64,000 nt of DNA from assembly GCA_024516035.1 (NCBI GenBank), contig CM044958.1:48503828-48567827 (forward strand), in the 5' to 3' direction. Below are positions 14,001 through 21,434 of this stretch, in pieces. The translations under genes were made by a program, and so were the position numbers. Numbering within the stretch: the first letter of the stretch is position 1; the number at the start of each line of letters is the position of its first letter. This stretch comes from Bactericera cockerelli. Lineage: Eukaryota > Arthropoda > Insecta > Hemiptera > Triozidae. The notes under the pieces are model-generated. The model was not told the DNA's origin. It was given only the letters and a program-made list of their open reading frames with translations, and ran no database searches.

Positions 14001-16559
14001 ACGCTTTTAAGTTGTGGCAGATGTGGAAGGTAAGAGATAGTAGCGTCATTGGAGTCATTGGACGCTATGTAGAGAATGCTATGGACTGTTCTCGGTGAGT
14101 TGAAGGATTTAATCTTACCCAGCCTGGGTTGACCTAGGAAAAGAGGACGCTTTTAAGTTGTGGCAGATGTGGAAGGTAAGAGATAGTAGAGTCATTGGAC
14201 GCTATGTGGACAATGCTGTGGACTGTTCTCTGTGAGTTGAAGGATTTAACCCAATCGGGCTTTACCGAGGAATAGTGGAAGCTTTCAAGTTGTGGCTGAT
14301 GTGGAAGGCAAGGGGAAGTAGCGGCTTCGGACGCTATGTGGACAATGCTGTGGACTGTTCTAGGTGAGTTGAAGGATTTAACCTCCTTACCCAGCCTGGG
14401 TTGGTTCGAAGTTAGAGAGTTCAGTGTGGCTGAAAAAAAAGACGCTTATGTACTGTGGTTGATGGGACGGAAAATAAATATGTTGGATTTTTTCTCTACA
14501 CCACACATTACTAACGAGTTAAGTTGTCATTTATTGTTATATTTTCAACTAAAATTTGATGAAAAAAGAAACTACCTGGTATTGATATTTTGTATAGGCA
14601 ATGTGACCGACATTTCAATGAGGTCATATTTCAATGCACATTGCCTAATTGAGTAAAATAGCAGGGGCTACATATATCTGGGTGAGAATAATCTGGGTCG
14701 ATTGCAGAAGTGACATAAAACTTCAAAACTCTACTCTGCATGACTCCAAAAAGTTTTTACTAATTCATCTCAACTACCAATGAATTCTATTCCAGAATGA
14801 TAGGTAACTACAAAGAAGTTATCATTATTAGTGTTCATCACTTTCGTCAAATCACAATCACTCAATCCACCGTCCTTTCTGTTAGAAGTCCGCCGCCTTT
14901 TCGATTAAGCACCTGAATTTGTTTACCGTTCCAGATAATTTTCCTTGGCAGTGCAAAAAGGCACTGCAGGCTGCATTCTTGGGACTTTTCCATCGGGAAA
15001 TCCCCTTCAAATGTTCGATGATTAAGAATTTGATAGATGTATTTAAATATTGTTGAATTTAAATAATATATTGTATTTTTTCCGATTCTAGATTCACTAT
15101 CTGGCAAGGCAGAATTCAGGCTGGTCTTTCCAGAGTTTCAGTTCACCAAGATCTACTTCTGATTTATCCTTGCTAACGGGCTAACACTTTGAGCTGTTAC
15201 CCAGCATGGGCCTTGCGAATCGATCAATAATAAACAATAAGGGACAGTTTTTTTTTTATTACTATTTTTTCTAACATTTTATTTATTTAGTAACAATTTT
15301 CGATTATTACAGAGGTTCTTTTCCTGAGCTAATGATAAAAGCTTCTAAGAATTAAAACAGGTTTAAATTTAGGATAAGCCAGATCCAGACTGTCCCTCAA
15401 GTCGGTAGGTATACTGTTCTGTGATGGTCGGAAACTCCAACTTGAGGGAGGGATTGGCTTGAGGGAGGGCGTGGTTTTAATCTCCTCCTGCTTTATGATT
15501 CGGTCCTGAAATTTCATTCCAGATACTTCCTGGCTCAGATCTCTGGCAGGCCTGGATTCAGGCTGGTCATACCGGAGTTCCAGTGCAGCAACATCTGTTT
15601 CTGGTTTATACCAGATGGTTTGCGAGGTCAGACCGAAGACCATGCCTGGTGGACGACCCTGGCTAAGGTAAGGGAAAGAGAATCTCAAGTAACAATCAAG
15701 TTCTGCTGTTATTTCAAGGGTCTTTTTATAATTCGGGGCGCATTACGCTTCGGCCCAAAAAGGTTTTCGATTTCAGGTAAACAAAGTCACCGAACGATTT
15801 GTCCCAAAACTTTATCTTGACAAACAAATAAACAACACGATTCGGCCCAAGACAGCATTCTAAGTACCGTACATACTGTATATCAGGCTTTTGCCTTCTA
15901 TGTATTAGGCATGGCCTTCTATGTATTTTACCTAACCTTACTTTAAACCTAAGGCATTGCCTCCTATGTATTATCCCTAACCCCACTATATTCTTGAGGC
16001 ATGGCCTTCTAATAGGTGAACATCGCCATTGTTGTCAGTTCTGTCAGGGCAGTGTTTCCATACTATTTTATAGGGATTTTTGGTGGCATGAAAGCGGGGC
16101 TTTTTGTTGGAATAAAAGTGGGATTTTTTGTGTGGGATCAAAACTTGATGGTCTGTTTTGGGACGAATCGGGTTATGGACCGAATCATGTTGTGTTTTTT
16201 TTGGGGCCGAATCATGCTATGGAAAAGGTCTACTCAGCTAATTTGTGCCGAATCGTGAAGTTCACATAATGCGGCCCTCAATATTTTCGATTTTTTAAAC
16301 GCAGCGCAGGGTATTCATGTTTTAGATTTAATCATAATTCTCCCGCCAGGTGGCGCCCCGGATCAAGGAGAAGCTGGTAGTGGGCGGGGCCCTGATGATC
16401 AGCTACCAGCCCCTGCAGCACCGCAACCTGCACAACTTCTTCCGTCTGGTCACCACGTGTCACCCCCCGTCCACCCGGCGAGACATGGATTACGTCATCC
16501 GGCAGATAGAACTGCGAGGAGCGGAGGTGGACGAAGAAATCCGACTGGGCAAATTTTGA
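2108..16559 (+). CDS. PLP-dependent acidic amino-acid decarboxylase (CSAD / aspartate 1-decarboxylase / GAD group), nine exons, 5'-incomplete
   Basis: The spliced exons are 2108-2295, 3776-3882, 5917-6032, 10616-10867, 11921-11985, 12713-12791, 13608-13807, 15523-15667 and 16350-16559. They total 1362 nt, giving 453 codons and a TGA; all eight introns are GT-AG and phases match at every junction. The family decarboxylates acidic substrates (cysteine sulfinate, aspartate or glutamate) to hypotaurine, beta-alanine or GABA in the cytosol, using PLP. Visible hallmarks are the substrate-loop region [15 protein letters not shown], the glycine-rich [24 protein letters not shown], the PLP-aspartate motif HVDACWGG across exons 4/5, the PLP-lysine motif WNPHKMLG in exon 6, and [18 protein letters not shown]. 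Family members are about 490-500 residues, so an N-terminal exon of roughly 40-50 residues is missing and probably lies before position 1. The motifs look closer to CSAD/insect aspartate decarboxylase than to classical GAD, but I cannot settle the substrate. No frameshift or stop is seen in the chosen exons, so the gene looks intact. Confidence 0.9.
2335..2525 (-). repeat. R8-related repeat (subtype b)
   Basis: The inverted form has CTTTATTGGTCAACTAAATG and CTTTCTCTTCCACCGAACCC. The same subtype is at 27327-27480. It lies 40 bases after exon A. Confidence 0.7.
2556..2649 (-). mobile_element. HHR repeat, truncated within stem II
   Basis: On the minus strand it keeps AAGCTC, GAAA, CAGCTG, GTC and CAGGTATG, then CATCTAGTACAACTTCTCAC, but breaks off before CTGATGA. 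This copy shows the conserved GAAA plus GTC plus CAGGTA combination. Confidence 0.6.
3117..3260 (+). repeat. SINE-A, degraded
   Basis: GGCCGAGTAGTGAGG, GGGTTCGAATCC and ACCTCGTGAGGAAAA preserve the family order. Confidence 0.6.
3287..3405 (+). mobile_element. M-family MITE
   Basis: Ends GGGCCACATTATGAAACA and CTAATCCTGTTTTATAATTC are imperfect inverted repeats; the middle has CAACCAATCACAGGGC. Family ends recur at 15480-15517, 20650-20760, 21362-21431, 33445-33490, 48575-48640 and 55873-55930. Confidence 0.6.
3776..3882 (+). CDS. Decarboxylase exon B
   Basis: The acceptor is ctccatttcag and the donor is G|gtaaag. It completes the Gln codon and encodes [16 protein letters not shown], then [12 protein letters not shown], ending one base into a Gly codon. 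YTYEVAP and DGIFxPGG are invariant landmarks of GAD/CSAD proteins. Its 3' half plus donor is duplicated about 243 bp downstream. Confidence 0.9.
3841..4236 (+). repeat. Tandem duplication of exon B 3' end, donor and following intron
   Basis: The stretch from 3841 to about 3995 recurs at about 4084-4236, offset about 243 bp. The copy keeps an open frame reading [13 protein letters not shown] and a gtaaag donor at 4125, but I see no acceptor for it, so it is a pseudo-exon. Both units run into SINE-F-derived sequence on the minus strand. Confidence 0.75.
4203..4412 (-). mobile_element. SINE-F, old copy
   Basis: The reverse complement of the head (CTTAACTTCGGTGATCCTAC) and central domain is recognisable but diverged. 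Confidence 0.7.
4553..4900 (+). mobile_element. SINE-E, complete, 17-bp TSD
   Basis: GAATTTGCAAGTATTGT is duplicated at 4536-4552 and 4901-4917. The tRNA-like head CTTCCGTGGCGTAACGG is followed by the shared central domain; the tail ends in (AAG)n. It lies in the intron after exon B. Confidence 0.92.
4937..5120 (+). repeat. R8 repeat
   Basis: GGCAATAATCCCGCCCTTTA, GGTAGGACATTAG, a T-rich middle and CTTACCTAATAAAGTATA with (AAT)n. The ending resembles a LINE 3' UTR. Confidence 0.7.
5166..5886 (+). mobile_element. X3: inverted-repeat DNA element with a 45-bp minisatellite core
   Basis: The ends are CGGC...TGAGTTCGGTGCG on the left and CGCACCGAACTCA...AGCC on the right, flanked by GATTATT at 5159-5165 and 5887-5893 (7-bp target duplication). 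The subterminal motif GCACCGAAttCATACATGAC is repeated near the right end. The middle (about 5391-5722) is seven units of 45 bp beginning GAAGGCCATGCCTTGGGTTT. No coding capacity. Confidence 0.75.
5391..5722 (+). repeat. 45-bp minisatellite (core of X3)
   Basis: Seven consecutive units are more than 90 percent alike, each containing TAGTAGGGTTAGGTAAAATA. The same unit forms the core of X2 at 22410-22925 and, inverted, X1 at 15895-16010. Confidence 0.9.
5917..6032 (+). CDS. Decarboxylase exon C
   Basis: The acceptor is a C-rich tract ending cccacag and the donor is GAC|gtaagt. It encodes [20 protein letters not shown] (PLP phosphate-binding region) through LCIFTSED. The X3 mobile element and its target duplication end at 5893, only 23 bases before the exon, so little more than the pyrimidine tract separates them. 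Confidence 0.92.
6219..6345 (+). repeat. SINE-B
   Basis: GTAGCTTGATCGATAAG and GGTGGTTCAAGTCCC are tRNA-like boxes A and B; the body GAGTAGTTGTGACATC follows. Confidence 0.75.
6353..6480 (-). repeat. SINE-D, head half
   Basis: GGTGGAATTCGAACCAACGG and ACCAGAATAGCGCGTTAACC are the inverted boxes. Confidence 0.75.
6796..6866 (+). repeat. SINE-E 3' end fragment
   Basis: AAGCTAATATGGGATAAAGG and CAAGGGAGATATATA match the 3' end of the copy at 24176 exactly. Nothing upstream of it is recognisable as SINE-E. Confidence 0.6.
6870..7490. other. Intron sequence, nothing recognised
   Basis: Unique-looking intron sequence between exons C and D. Short open frames have no recognisable domain. Confidence 0.6.
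7495..7686 (+). mobile_element. SINE-G
   Basis: GTCCCGGTAGCTCAGTGGTA and GGTCGCGCGTTCGAC (boxes A and B); the 3' end TAATAGTCCTAATCGGGCAG is followed by (ATT)n. Confidence 0.83.
7838..8135 (+). mobile_element. SINE-C
   Basis: TTTCCATGCGGATGGTCCC, GGGTTCGAACTCCCGCGCTG and the body through GGGATGGGCAGGCTACAACA. The family head resembles a tRNA-Gly (GCC loop). Confidence 0.82.
8500..8705 (-). mobile_element. R9 repeat (minisatellite head, (ATC)n end)
   Basis: On the minus strand the order is two TATAAACA-type minisatellite units, the unique part running through TTGTAAAGACAGTGG to CCATCGTTCACGAT, then (GAT)n. Family layout is the same at 30463, 32048, 39907 and 57045. Confidence 0.75.
8706..9616. 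other. Intron sequence, low complexity
   Basis: A/T-rich with TACCTA-type short repeats and a 24-base T run at 9431. No gene or known repeat. Confidence 0.6.
9617..9727 (-). repeat. SINE-F fragment
   Basis: CACCTAGCCTGGGTTGGGC and CCAAGTTCTAACCTCGCTTC match the inverted SINE-F central and 5S parts. Confidence 0.6.
9962..10208 (-). mobile_element. SINE-E copy
   Basis: This is the reverse complement of the SINE-E head and central domain, the head ending at GCCTCCGTGGCG (minus) near 10205. It lies in the intron before exon D. Confidence 0.85.
10616..10867 (+). CDS. Decarboxylase exon D
   Basis: This 84-codon exon is flanked by ttcacag and gtaagt. It encodes [15 protein letters not shown] (the SHYS histidine stacks on PLP in this family), then [16 protein letters not shown] and KLWMHVD, whose final Asp contacts the PLP ring nitrogen. 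It is the longest exon and the clearest family signature. Confidence 0.95.
10873..10925 (+). repeat. R8-like fragment beside exon D
   Basis: GTTGGGTGGAAGAGGTTGCC starts 7 bases after the exon D donor, so the exon is almost immediately followed by repeat. Confidence 0.6.
10930..11225 (+). mobile_element. SINE-A, full length
   Basis: GTCACCGTTGCCGAGTGAGT, GGGTTCGATCCCCAGC and ATTCTGCGCTACACACTAAA lead to an ATT-rich tail. It lies in the intron after exon D. Confidence 0.85.
11472..11567 (-). repeat. SINE-D fragment
   Basis: GGTCGGATTCGAACCAAC and ACCAGACTAGCGCG are retained. Confidence 0.65.
11921..11985 (+). CDS. Decarboxylase exon E
   Basis: The acceptor is catatttcag. The exon encodes [20 protein letters not shown] and ends after the AG of an Arg codon at the gtaggt donor. 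A nearer gt at 11976 was considered, but only the donor at 11986 keeps the frame and restores the family pattern GI-x-RADSV. Confidence 0.88.
12448..12565 (+). mobile_element. SINE-B
   Basis: GACCTCAGTGGCTTGATCGA, CTTGTAACCTGGAGGTCGG and GATTAACACAAATATG identify the family. The anticodon-like loop CTTGTAA would read as tRNA-Thr(UGU)-like. Confidence 0.8.
12713..12791 (+). CDS. Decarboxylase exon F (PLP lysine)
   Basis: Bounded by a tttctacag acceptor and AAA|gtaagt. It encodes [19 protein letters not shown], containing the catalytic lysine of the NPHK motif that forms the Schiff base with PLP. It ends in phase 0. Confidence 0.93.
13067..13190 (+). repeat. R8
   Basis: GGGTTGGGTGGAAGAGATTG and CTGCCCTTTGGTTAGGACAT. 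Confidence 0.7.
13194..13480 (+). mobile_element. SINE-A, full length
   Basis: It has the same layout as the 10930 copy, ending in (ATT)n. It is inserted at the edge of an R8 copy. Confidence 0.85.
13608..13807 (+). CDS. Decarboxylase exon G
   Basis: The acceptor is cctcttcccag and the donor is CG|gtgagt. It encodes [20 protein letters not shown], the [14 protein letters not shown] dimer-interface region and [20 protein letters not shown]. The 3' 90 bases and the donor are repeated several times immediately downstream. This copy is chosen because only it has the acceptor and the N-terminal half. Confidence 0.92.
13714..14470 (+). repeat. Tandem copies of exon G 3' end and donor
   Basis: The segment beginning GTGGACGCTTTCAAGTTGTG starts at about 13719 and recurs at about 13860, 13997, 14143, 14275 and, decayed, 14440 (steps of 132-164 bp). 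Copies 2-5 each keep the reading frame through KLW(L/Q)MWK, GRY and DNA(M/V)DC and an equivalent of the gtgagt donor. Copies 2-4 carry KVRDS where the exon and copy 5 carry KARGSS. Each junction has a stretch like cccagcctgggttgacc, resembling the SINE-E/F central domain. Confidence 0.85.
14471..15479. other. Intron between exons G and H
   Basis: After the decayed sixth exon G copy there is no further exon-like match. Only AT-rich sequence and an M-family-like piece at 15371-15450. Confidence 0.6.
15523..15667 (+). CDS. Decarboxylase exon H
   Basis: The acceptor is tttcattccag and the donor is AAG|gtaagg. The exon encodes [19 protein letters not shown] and [15 protein letters not shown], the conserved NxCFWxxPxxLR stretch of the C-terminal small domain. 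A fragment resembling the end of an M-family MITE (about 15480-15517) lies directly before the acceptor. Confidence 0.92.
15735..16277 (-). mobile_element. X1: inverted-repeat element, short 45-bp core
   Basis: This is the reverse complement of X2 with a much shorter core. Ends are GGGGCGCATTACG...TTCGGCCCAAAAAGG and, on the other side, GTGCCGAATCGTGAAGTTC...GCGGCCC. The 16016-16258 arm matches 22163-22345 closely. Only about two degenerate 45-bp units remain (15895-16010). It lies in the last intron of the decarboxylase gene. I see no matching target duplication. Confidence 0.7.
16350..16559 (+). CDS. Decarboxylase last exon (I) with stop
   Basis: The acceptor is ctcccgccag. The exon encodes [20 protein letters not shown], then [11 protein letters not shown] and the C-terminus [16 protein letters not shown] followed by TGA at 16557. 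MxxYQP and NFFR are the usual C-terminal landmarks. GC content is clearly higher than the surrounding DNA. Confidence 0.93.
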   Translation: MAPRIKEKLVVGGALMISYQPLQHRNLHNFFRLVTTCHPPSTRRDMDYVIRQIELRGAEVDEEIRLGKF

Positions 16560-16597
16560 CCAAAACCTAAACATTGCATCTTTCTTTTTATTATAAT

Positions 16598-16625
16598 AAT
16601 AAAAATAATAGGCTATAGAAATAAA
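16598..16625 (+). promoter_or_regulatory. Candidate polyadenylation signals of the decarboxylase gene
   Basis: AATAAA occurs at 16598-16603 and 16620-16625, 39 and 61 bases after the stop codon. The second directly precedes a SINE-A copy. Which is used cannot be told from sequence. Confidence 0.5.
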
Positions 16626-16626
16626 T

Positions 16627-16895
16627 GTCACCGTGGCCGAGTGAGTTAGCACGCACGGTGACCTGGGTTCGATCCCCAGTGGGGCAGGATTTTTTCCGCT
16701 TTGTACTTGGGTGTTTGGGGTCCACTCACACCTCTTGAGGAAAAATGAGAAGCTGCTTTAATGTTAGCAGCGACCAGTGGCGGAATTATAGGCAAAAATA
16801 AGATTTCGGGTTATTAAATATACAGAAAAGTCCTATAATTCTGTGCTACCCACTAAAATTGTGTTATAAAAACACAAAGAAACACATTTATTTAT
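16627..16895 (+). mobile_element. SINE-A just after the decarboxylase 3' end
   Basis: GTCACCGTGGCCGAGTGAGT is followed by the usual body. A dozen bases of the anticodon region are deleted. Confidence 0.8.
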
Positions 16896-16942
16896 TTATT
16901 TGTTATTTATTATAGAAATAAATGAAAGACAATACATAAGAA

Positions 16943-16998
16943 CCGACGCGACGGATCTCTACGCTACCTGAATTACCAGACTTGACTACAGTGCACGG
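16943..16998 (-). repeat. SINE-D head fragment
   Basis: GACGGATCTCTACGCTACC and GACTACAGTGCAC only. Confidence 0.5.
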
Positions 16999-17199
16999 TA
17001 TATTTATTGTATGCAGTATTTATTTACATTTTCTTTAAAAACAATCAACAACATCAAATGAATAACAATAAATTTAAAAAAATACTTAGAAATATGTACA
17101 AAAAAATAAAGAGCATTATTAATTTTTTTTTAATTGCAATTGTTTTGTAATCCGGGGAAAAGTTAATGCCTTAGGCATTCTCTGCCACTCAACCCCGTG

Positions 17200-17450
17200 G
17201 TCACCGTGGCCGAGTAAGTTAGCGCGCTAGAAATGAAATTTCAAGCACGGTGACCTGGGTTTGACCCCCGTGGGGGCAGTATCTCTTGTGTCTGCATTTA
17301 GTCCACTCATACCTCATGAGGAAAAATAGTGGCATAGTGCTTGAGTGGAAGAGCTCACATGTGAGAACCCTGTCACTTTAGAGAAAGCCAAAAAAAAGAA
17401 AAAATGATTAGCTGCTTTAATGAGAGCAGAGATTGTTGTTTTTTTGCATA
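17200..17450 (+). repeat. SINE-A with an inserted GTGGAAGAG-type fragment
   Basis: GTCACCGTGGCCGAGTAAGT starts the copy. Around 17328-17395 a GAGTGGAAGAGCTCAC segment like the start of R8 interrupts the body. Confidence 0.65.
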
Positions 17451-17650
17451 ATCTATTATGCTTTTGCAAAAAATGTAATGCAATTGTATTCAGGCGTTTT
17501 TAGAAACACTGGTCGTAAAATTGGAAATGCTAATGGAGATTGTAAAATTGAGTGTGATCCAGAGTTCTAGACAGTCTTACATTTAGACGCAATGGTCTTT
17601 TAATAAAGAAGACAACTTTTAACACCTTTTTATAAGTCTTACCCACTGTA

Positions 17651-17938
17651 GTCACTGTGGCAGAGTGAGTTAGCGCGCTAGGCATTGCACGTATGGTGAC
17701 CTGGGTTCGATCCCCAGCGGCGCGCGGCGGGCGTAGGATTTTTTTTGCTCTGTACTTGGGTGTTCGGGGTCCACTCATACCTCGTGAGGAAAAATGAGTA
17801 GCTGCTTTGATGTGATGCAGTGACCAGTGGCAGAATCATAGGCAAAAAAATAGTACAAGATATTTTAATTTCAAGTGGTGACCCACTAAAATTGTGACAT
17901 AATAACACAGTGAAAAAGTATTAATATTAATGCTACAA
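17651..17938 (+). mobile_element. SINE-A, full length
   Basis: GTCACTGTGGCAGAGTGAGT to a (TTAAT)-rich end. A local CGCGCGGCGGGCG expansion lies after the B box. Confidence 0.8.
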
Positions 17939-18038
17939 CAGCAACAGCCCATAAAACAACAGCTTTGTGGCTTGCCTAATGCCCAATGTCCATATGCCAC
18001 ACACTTGAAATACATAATCTCTTGTCTATGTCCTCTTA

Positions 18039-18184
18039 TGCCGGGTCCACACTAAGCGAACATTGTTAGCTAACAATGTTCGCTAACAATGTTATTTCAA
18101 ACAAGTCGTAAAAACATTTTCTAGTGCCGGGTCCACACTGCGAACATTGTTAGCTAACAATGTTCGCTTAGTGTGGACCCGGCA
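18039..18184 (+). mobile_element. MITE, 146 bp, TTA target duplication
   Basis: The ends TGCCGGGTCCACACT and AGTGTGGACCCGGCA are exact inverted repeats. The inner parts are palindromes of GCGAACATTGTTAGC with its complement. TTA occurs at 18036-18038 and 18185-18187, a 3-bp duplication typical of PIF/Harbinger elements. Confidence 0.8.
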
Positions 18185-18247
18185 TTAGGGGTTGTCTATT
18201 TACAATACCACAGCCCAGACGGTAACCAGATATTGAAATTTTCATAA

Positions 18248-18514
18248 GCCAGCGTCGATGGCATGTTGAATACATCGGTTCCCTTCAGAACACCGAAGTT
18301 AAGCGACATCCAGCGAGGTTAAGACTTGGATGGGTGACCATTCAAATTCTAATTCTCGTGACGCTGGCTTTTCCCGGCCCCACTCAGGCTGGGTGAGGTC
18401 AATGTGAGTAGCAGGTTTGTGAGTTTCCTGCGAATGGAGGGTAAAACCCCCGTCGTGATATGACCATGGCAGTTGAAAGCGACGTTAAACCCCACTTAAA
18501 AAAAAAAAAAAAAA
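18248..18514 (+). mobile_element. SINE-F, full length, 5S-rRNA-like head
   Basis: The head (18248-18370) contains GAAGTTAAGCGACATCC and ACTTGGATGGGTGACC, the 5S rRNA internal promoter-like segments, and closes with GACGCTGGC pairing with GCCAGCGTC. The central domain shared with SINE-E follows, then a poly(A) tail. A short TCATAA flank may be the target duplication. Confidence 0.88.
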
Positions 18515-19990
18515 TCATAAGAGTTGACCTCCTTAAACCACCGTCCAACTATCAATAAAATTATCAAAATTAGAATATCTATCACCATTTTCAAGATATC
18601 GAGATTTTCTGATGCAATAATGATTCAAATAGGACGCCAGCCACGGGCAATAACCTCAACGGCGACAAAGTGCCGGGATGTAGCTAGTATCCTATAACTT
18701 ACTGTTATATTTTAGACTTACTGAATAATACGTTTAAAGCATAGGTAATTTTTATGTCTGTACTTTTATACATTTTAATAAACATTTTTTATGTAATTTT
18801 TAACGCGTAATGGTAAATTAAATATTTTTCTACAAAAAATCCGTCCTACAAAAAACAAAGTCTCTTTATTACCGTGTGTAGTTGTGTTCTCTTACATTTC
18901 TTCCACACATCAGGACAAAAATGGAAAATTGTTCCGTAAATTTATTTAAAAAATAAAAAATAAAAAAAATTGTAGGTAGGATTTTAAATACATTTACACG
19001 TTTTGTTTTTCCACTGGAATATTGTGAAGTATATGGTTGGGTGGAAGAGCTCACTACAGTGAGACTACTGCCATAAAAAAAATCCTATAATAAGTAGTTC
19101 ATACATAATGTTAGGGATTAATGAGATCCTGATGAATATGTACCTTAATAATTCTCTTTAGTGGAAGGTAACCACCAGGCGAGGCATTTTCTACCACCTA
19201 ACCCTCAGAATCATATCTATTATTCTTATAACTAAATTTATATAAAAAAATTCATGGTGGGATTCGAATCAACAGATCCCTACGATACCTGGATTACCAG
19301 ACTAGCGCGTTAACCACTTGACTACTAGTGCACTATACCTTCCAGTGTCCTTCAGTGCTTCTCTGTCTACCGATATCACCCTGTATATTCAATTTAATCA
19401 GCAAGCATCCTGGTTGTCTTGTTCTACAACTAACTATTTGAAAAGTTAAAAAAATATAATGCGATTGGACAGCGATACACCTTTTTTGTGTTGCAGAGGA
19501 AACTTTTGATGCATTTGGACCCGCAGCAAAAGCACTAATAACTATCAAAAAAAAAAAAAATATTGACCACACTAAAATCAACAGAGCAGAAACACTCATA
19601 ATTTCCAAATCTCATCACTTTCAATTGTCCCACAAGGCACTTCGATTGGTTAATTTGAACGTAATAACAATGTCGTTGAAACGGAGATTCGGGGATTTTG
19701 ATAGAGCAGAGTGTTTTGTAAATGGGTTACTGGCACCTTTTTCAGACACAAAATATAGTTTTCAATCCAAAGGGGGAATGCAAACGCTGCATTCAAGTCA
19801 AAAATGAGTTTGACTATTTTTCTTCAAAAAAAATTTCAATTGTACTTTTTAAAATAAAGCAAGATTCACATTTGTTATGAAAAGGGAAAAAAATATCAGA
19901 AACCGTCAAGGGCCATCTTCAACGCTCAAATTCTCACGTGCATTTGAAATGGCCAACACCATTGCATTGTACAAACACCATTGCAATGTA
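18515..19990. other. Intergenic, no gene
   Basis: Apart from the SINE-D at 19127 and a GGTTGGGTGGAAGAGC fragment at 19034, I see only AT-rich unique sequence. Confidence 0.55.
19127..19332 (-). mobile_element. SINE-D
   Basis: The complete inverted copy runs from AATTCTCTTTAGTGGAAGG to GACTACTAGTGCAC. Confidence 0.82.
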
Positions 19991-19994
19991 CAAA

Positions 19995-20240
19995 GTGTTA
20001 GGTAGACCCTGTATATGGTCTGGTTATAGTATAGGTAGGTGTCTCTGATTTGAATATGTAACTGACTACCAGTGTTAGGTAGACCCTGTATAAGGTCTGG
20101 TTACAGTATAGGTAGGTGTCTCTGATTTGAATATGTAACTGACTACCAGTGTTAGGTAGACCCTGTATAAGGTCTGGTTACAGTATAGGTAGGTGTCTCT
20201 GATTTGAATATGTAACTGGCTACCAGTGTTAGGTAGACCA
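19995..20240 (+). repeat. 77-bp tandem repeat (three units)
   Basis: GTGTTAGGTAGACC starts at 19995, 20072, 20149 and 20226, each step exactly 77 bp. Confidence 0.92.
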
Positions 20241-20427
20241 CACACGCCGATTTCCAGCCAGCAGAAAATCAATATTTATTGATCCAGTCCTGGCTTAATT
20301 GATTTCTTTTCATCAGCATTTTTTAGAACCATTTTTTTGCGTTCAGTTCGTCCTGATTCCAGAGACACTGAGTGCTTCAACTGCTGGCCCATTTTTCTCA
20401 GGTGATCTTGTAGTACCAAGAATACCG

Positions 20428-20570
20428 ACCTCAGTAGCTTCATCGATAAGGCGACGGACTTGTAATCTGGAGGTCGGTGGTTCAAGTCCCGGTTTCAGGG
20501 TAGATTTAGTAAAGCCAGTTTGAGTAGTTGTGATATCACGAAAGTGATTAACACAAATATGATAACTTAG
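20428..20570 (+). mobile_element. SINE-B, full length with probable TSD
   Basis: CCAAGAATA occurs before and after the element. It carries head GACCTCAGTAGCTTCATCGA, GGTTCAAGTCCCGG and the body end GATTAACACAAATATGATAA. Confidence 0.82.
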
Positions 20571-20797
20571 TGCCAAGAATAGTCGGACCCTCCACCTGTA
20601 GAAATGAGCCAAAAAATCCCAAATACCGAGGAGACATAGGGCCACATAAAGAAATAGGATTACTTAAAGTTAATCTAAGCCTGACACGCCCTGTTTTGGA
20701 ATTATCAACCAATCACAGCGGACCATTGATAGTGTCATAAACATAACTCTATTCACTAGTGTTATTACTATTCTTTTTGTTTTGTCTTGAACTATTA

Positions 20798-21002
20798 TGG
20801 CCCGGTGGCTCAGTGGTAAAGGCGGCACTCTGTGAATCCAAAGATTCCAGAGGTCGTGGAAACTCATCTGGGTCATGACAAGTTATCCTCCCATTTGGGA
20901 TTTTTGCCATTTAATAATATATGTCTTGAGCTAACTGCTGGAATAAAGGGACTTTAATAGTCCTAATCGGGCAGTATAAATAAGGCTATATTATTTCATT
21001 TT
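20798..21002 (+). mobile_element. SINE-G
   Basis: GGCCCGGTGGCTCAGTGGTA, a damaged B box and the same 3' end. It is inserted into an M-family MITE region. Confidence 0.8.
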
Positions 21003-21072
21003 TCTATATTCCTTACCCTTTAATTATGTTTAGTATTTACACTTTCACTGTATTTATATACCGTTTCTTGTA

Positions 21073-21240
21073 GCATCGCCGAAGTTAAGCAACGTCCAGC
21101 AAGATAAAAACTTTGTGATGCTGGCATTCAAGCGCAGGCTAGATGAGGTTATTGTGGGTAGCAGGTTTGTGAGTTTCCTGCGAATAGAGGGTAACACCCC
21201 CGTCGTGATATGACCATACAGATGAAGCGACGTTACATTG
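21073..21240 (+). repeat. SINE-F fragment
   Basis: GCCGAAGTTAAGCAACGTCC is followed by the central domain, with GAGTTTCCTGCGAATAGAGG. It lacks the first half of the head. Confidence 0.7.
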
Positions 21241-21434
21241 TAATTTAAAAAAGAAGTTTAAAAACATACATGTTTTTTTTTTTTTTCAGAAATTAGTGTG
21301 TTTTATAAACGAATTTAAAATAAAAAATAGAGGCCATTGCAAAAAGTTTCATTCCATGATGATCAGGTTTAAAAGTTAAGGGATAGTGTCCACTAATCCT
21401 GTGTAACTAATCCTGTTTTATAATTCGGCCCTGA

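Noticed and set aside
18248..18370. 5S rRNA gene
   Set aside because: The 5S-like part is diverged and continues into a repeated SINE-F body with a poly(A) tail; it is a 5S-derived SINE.
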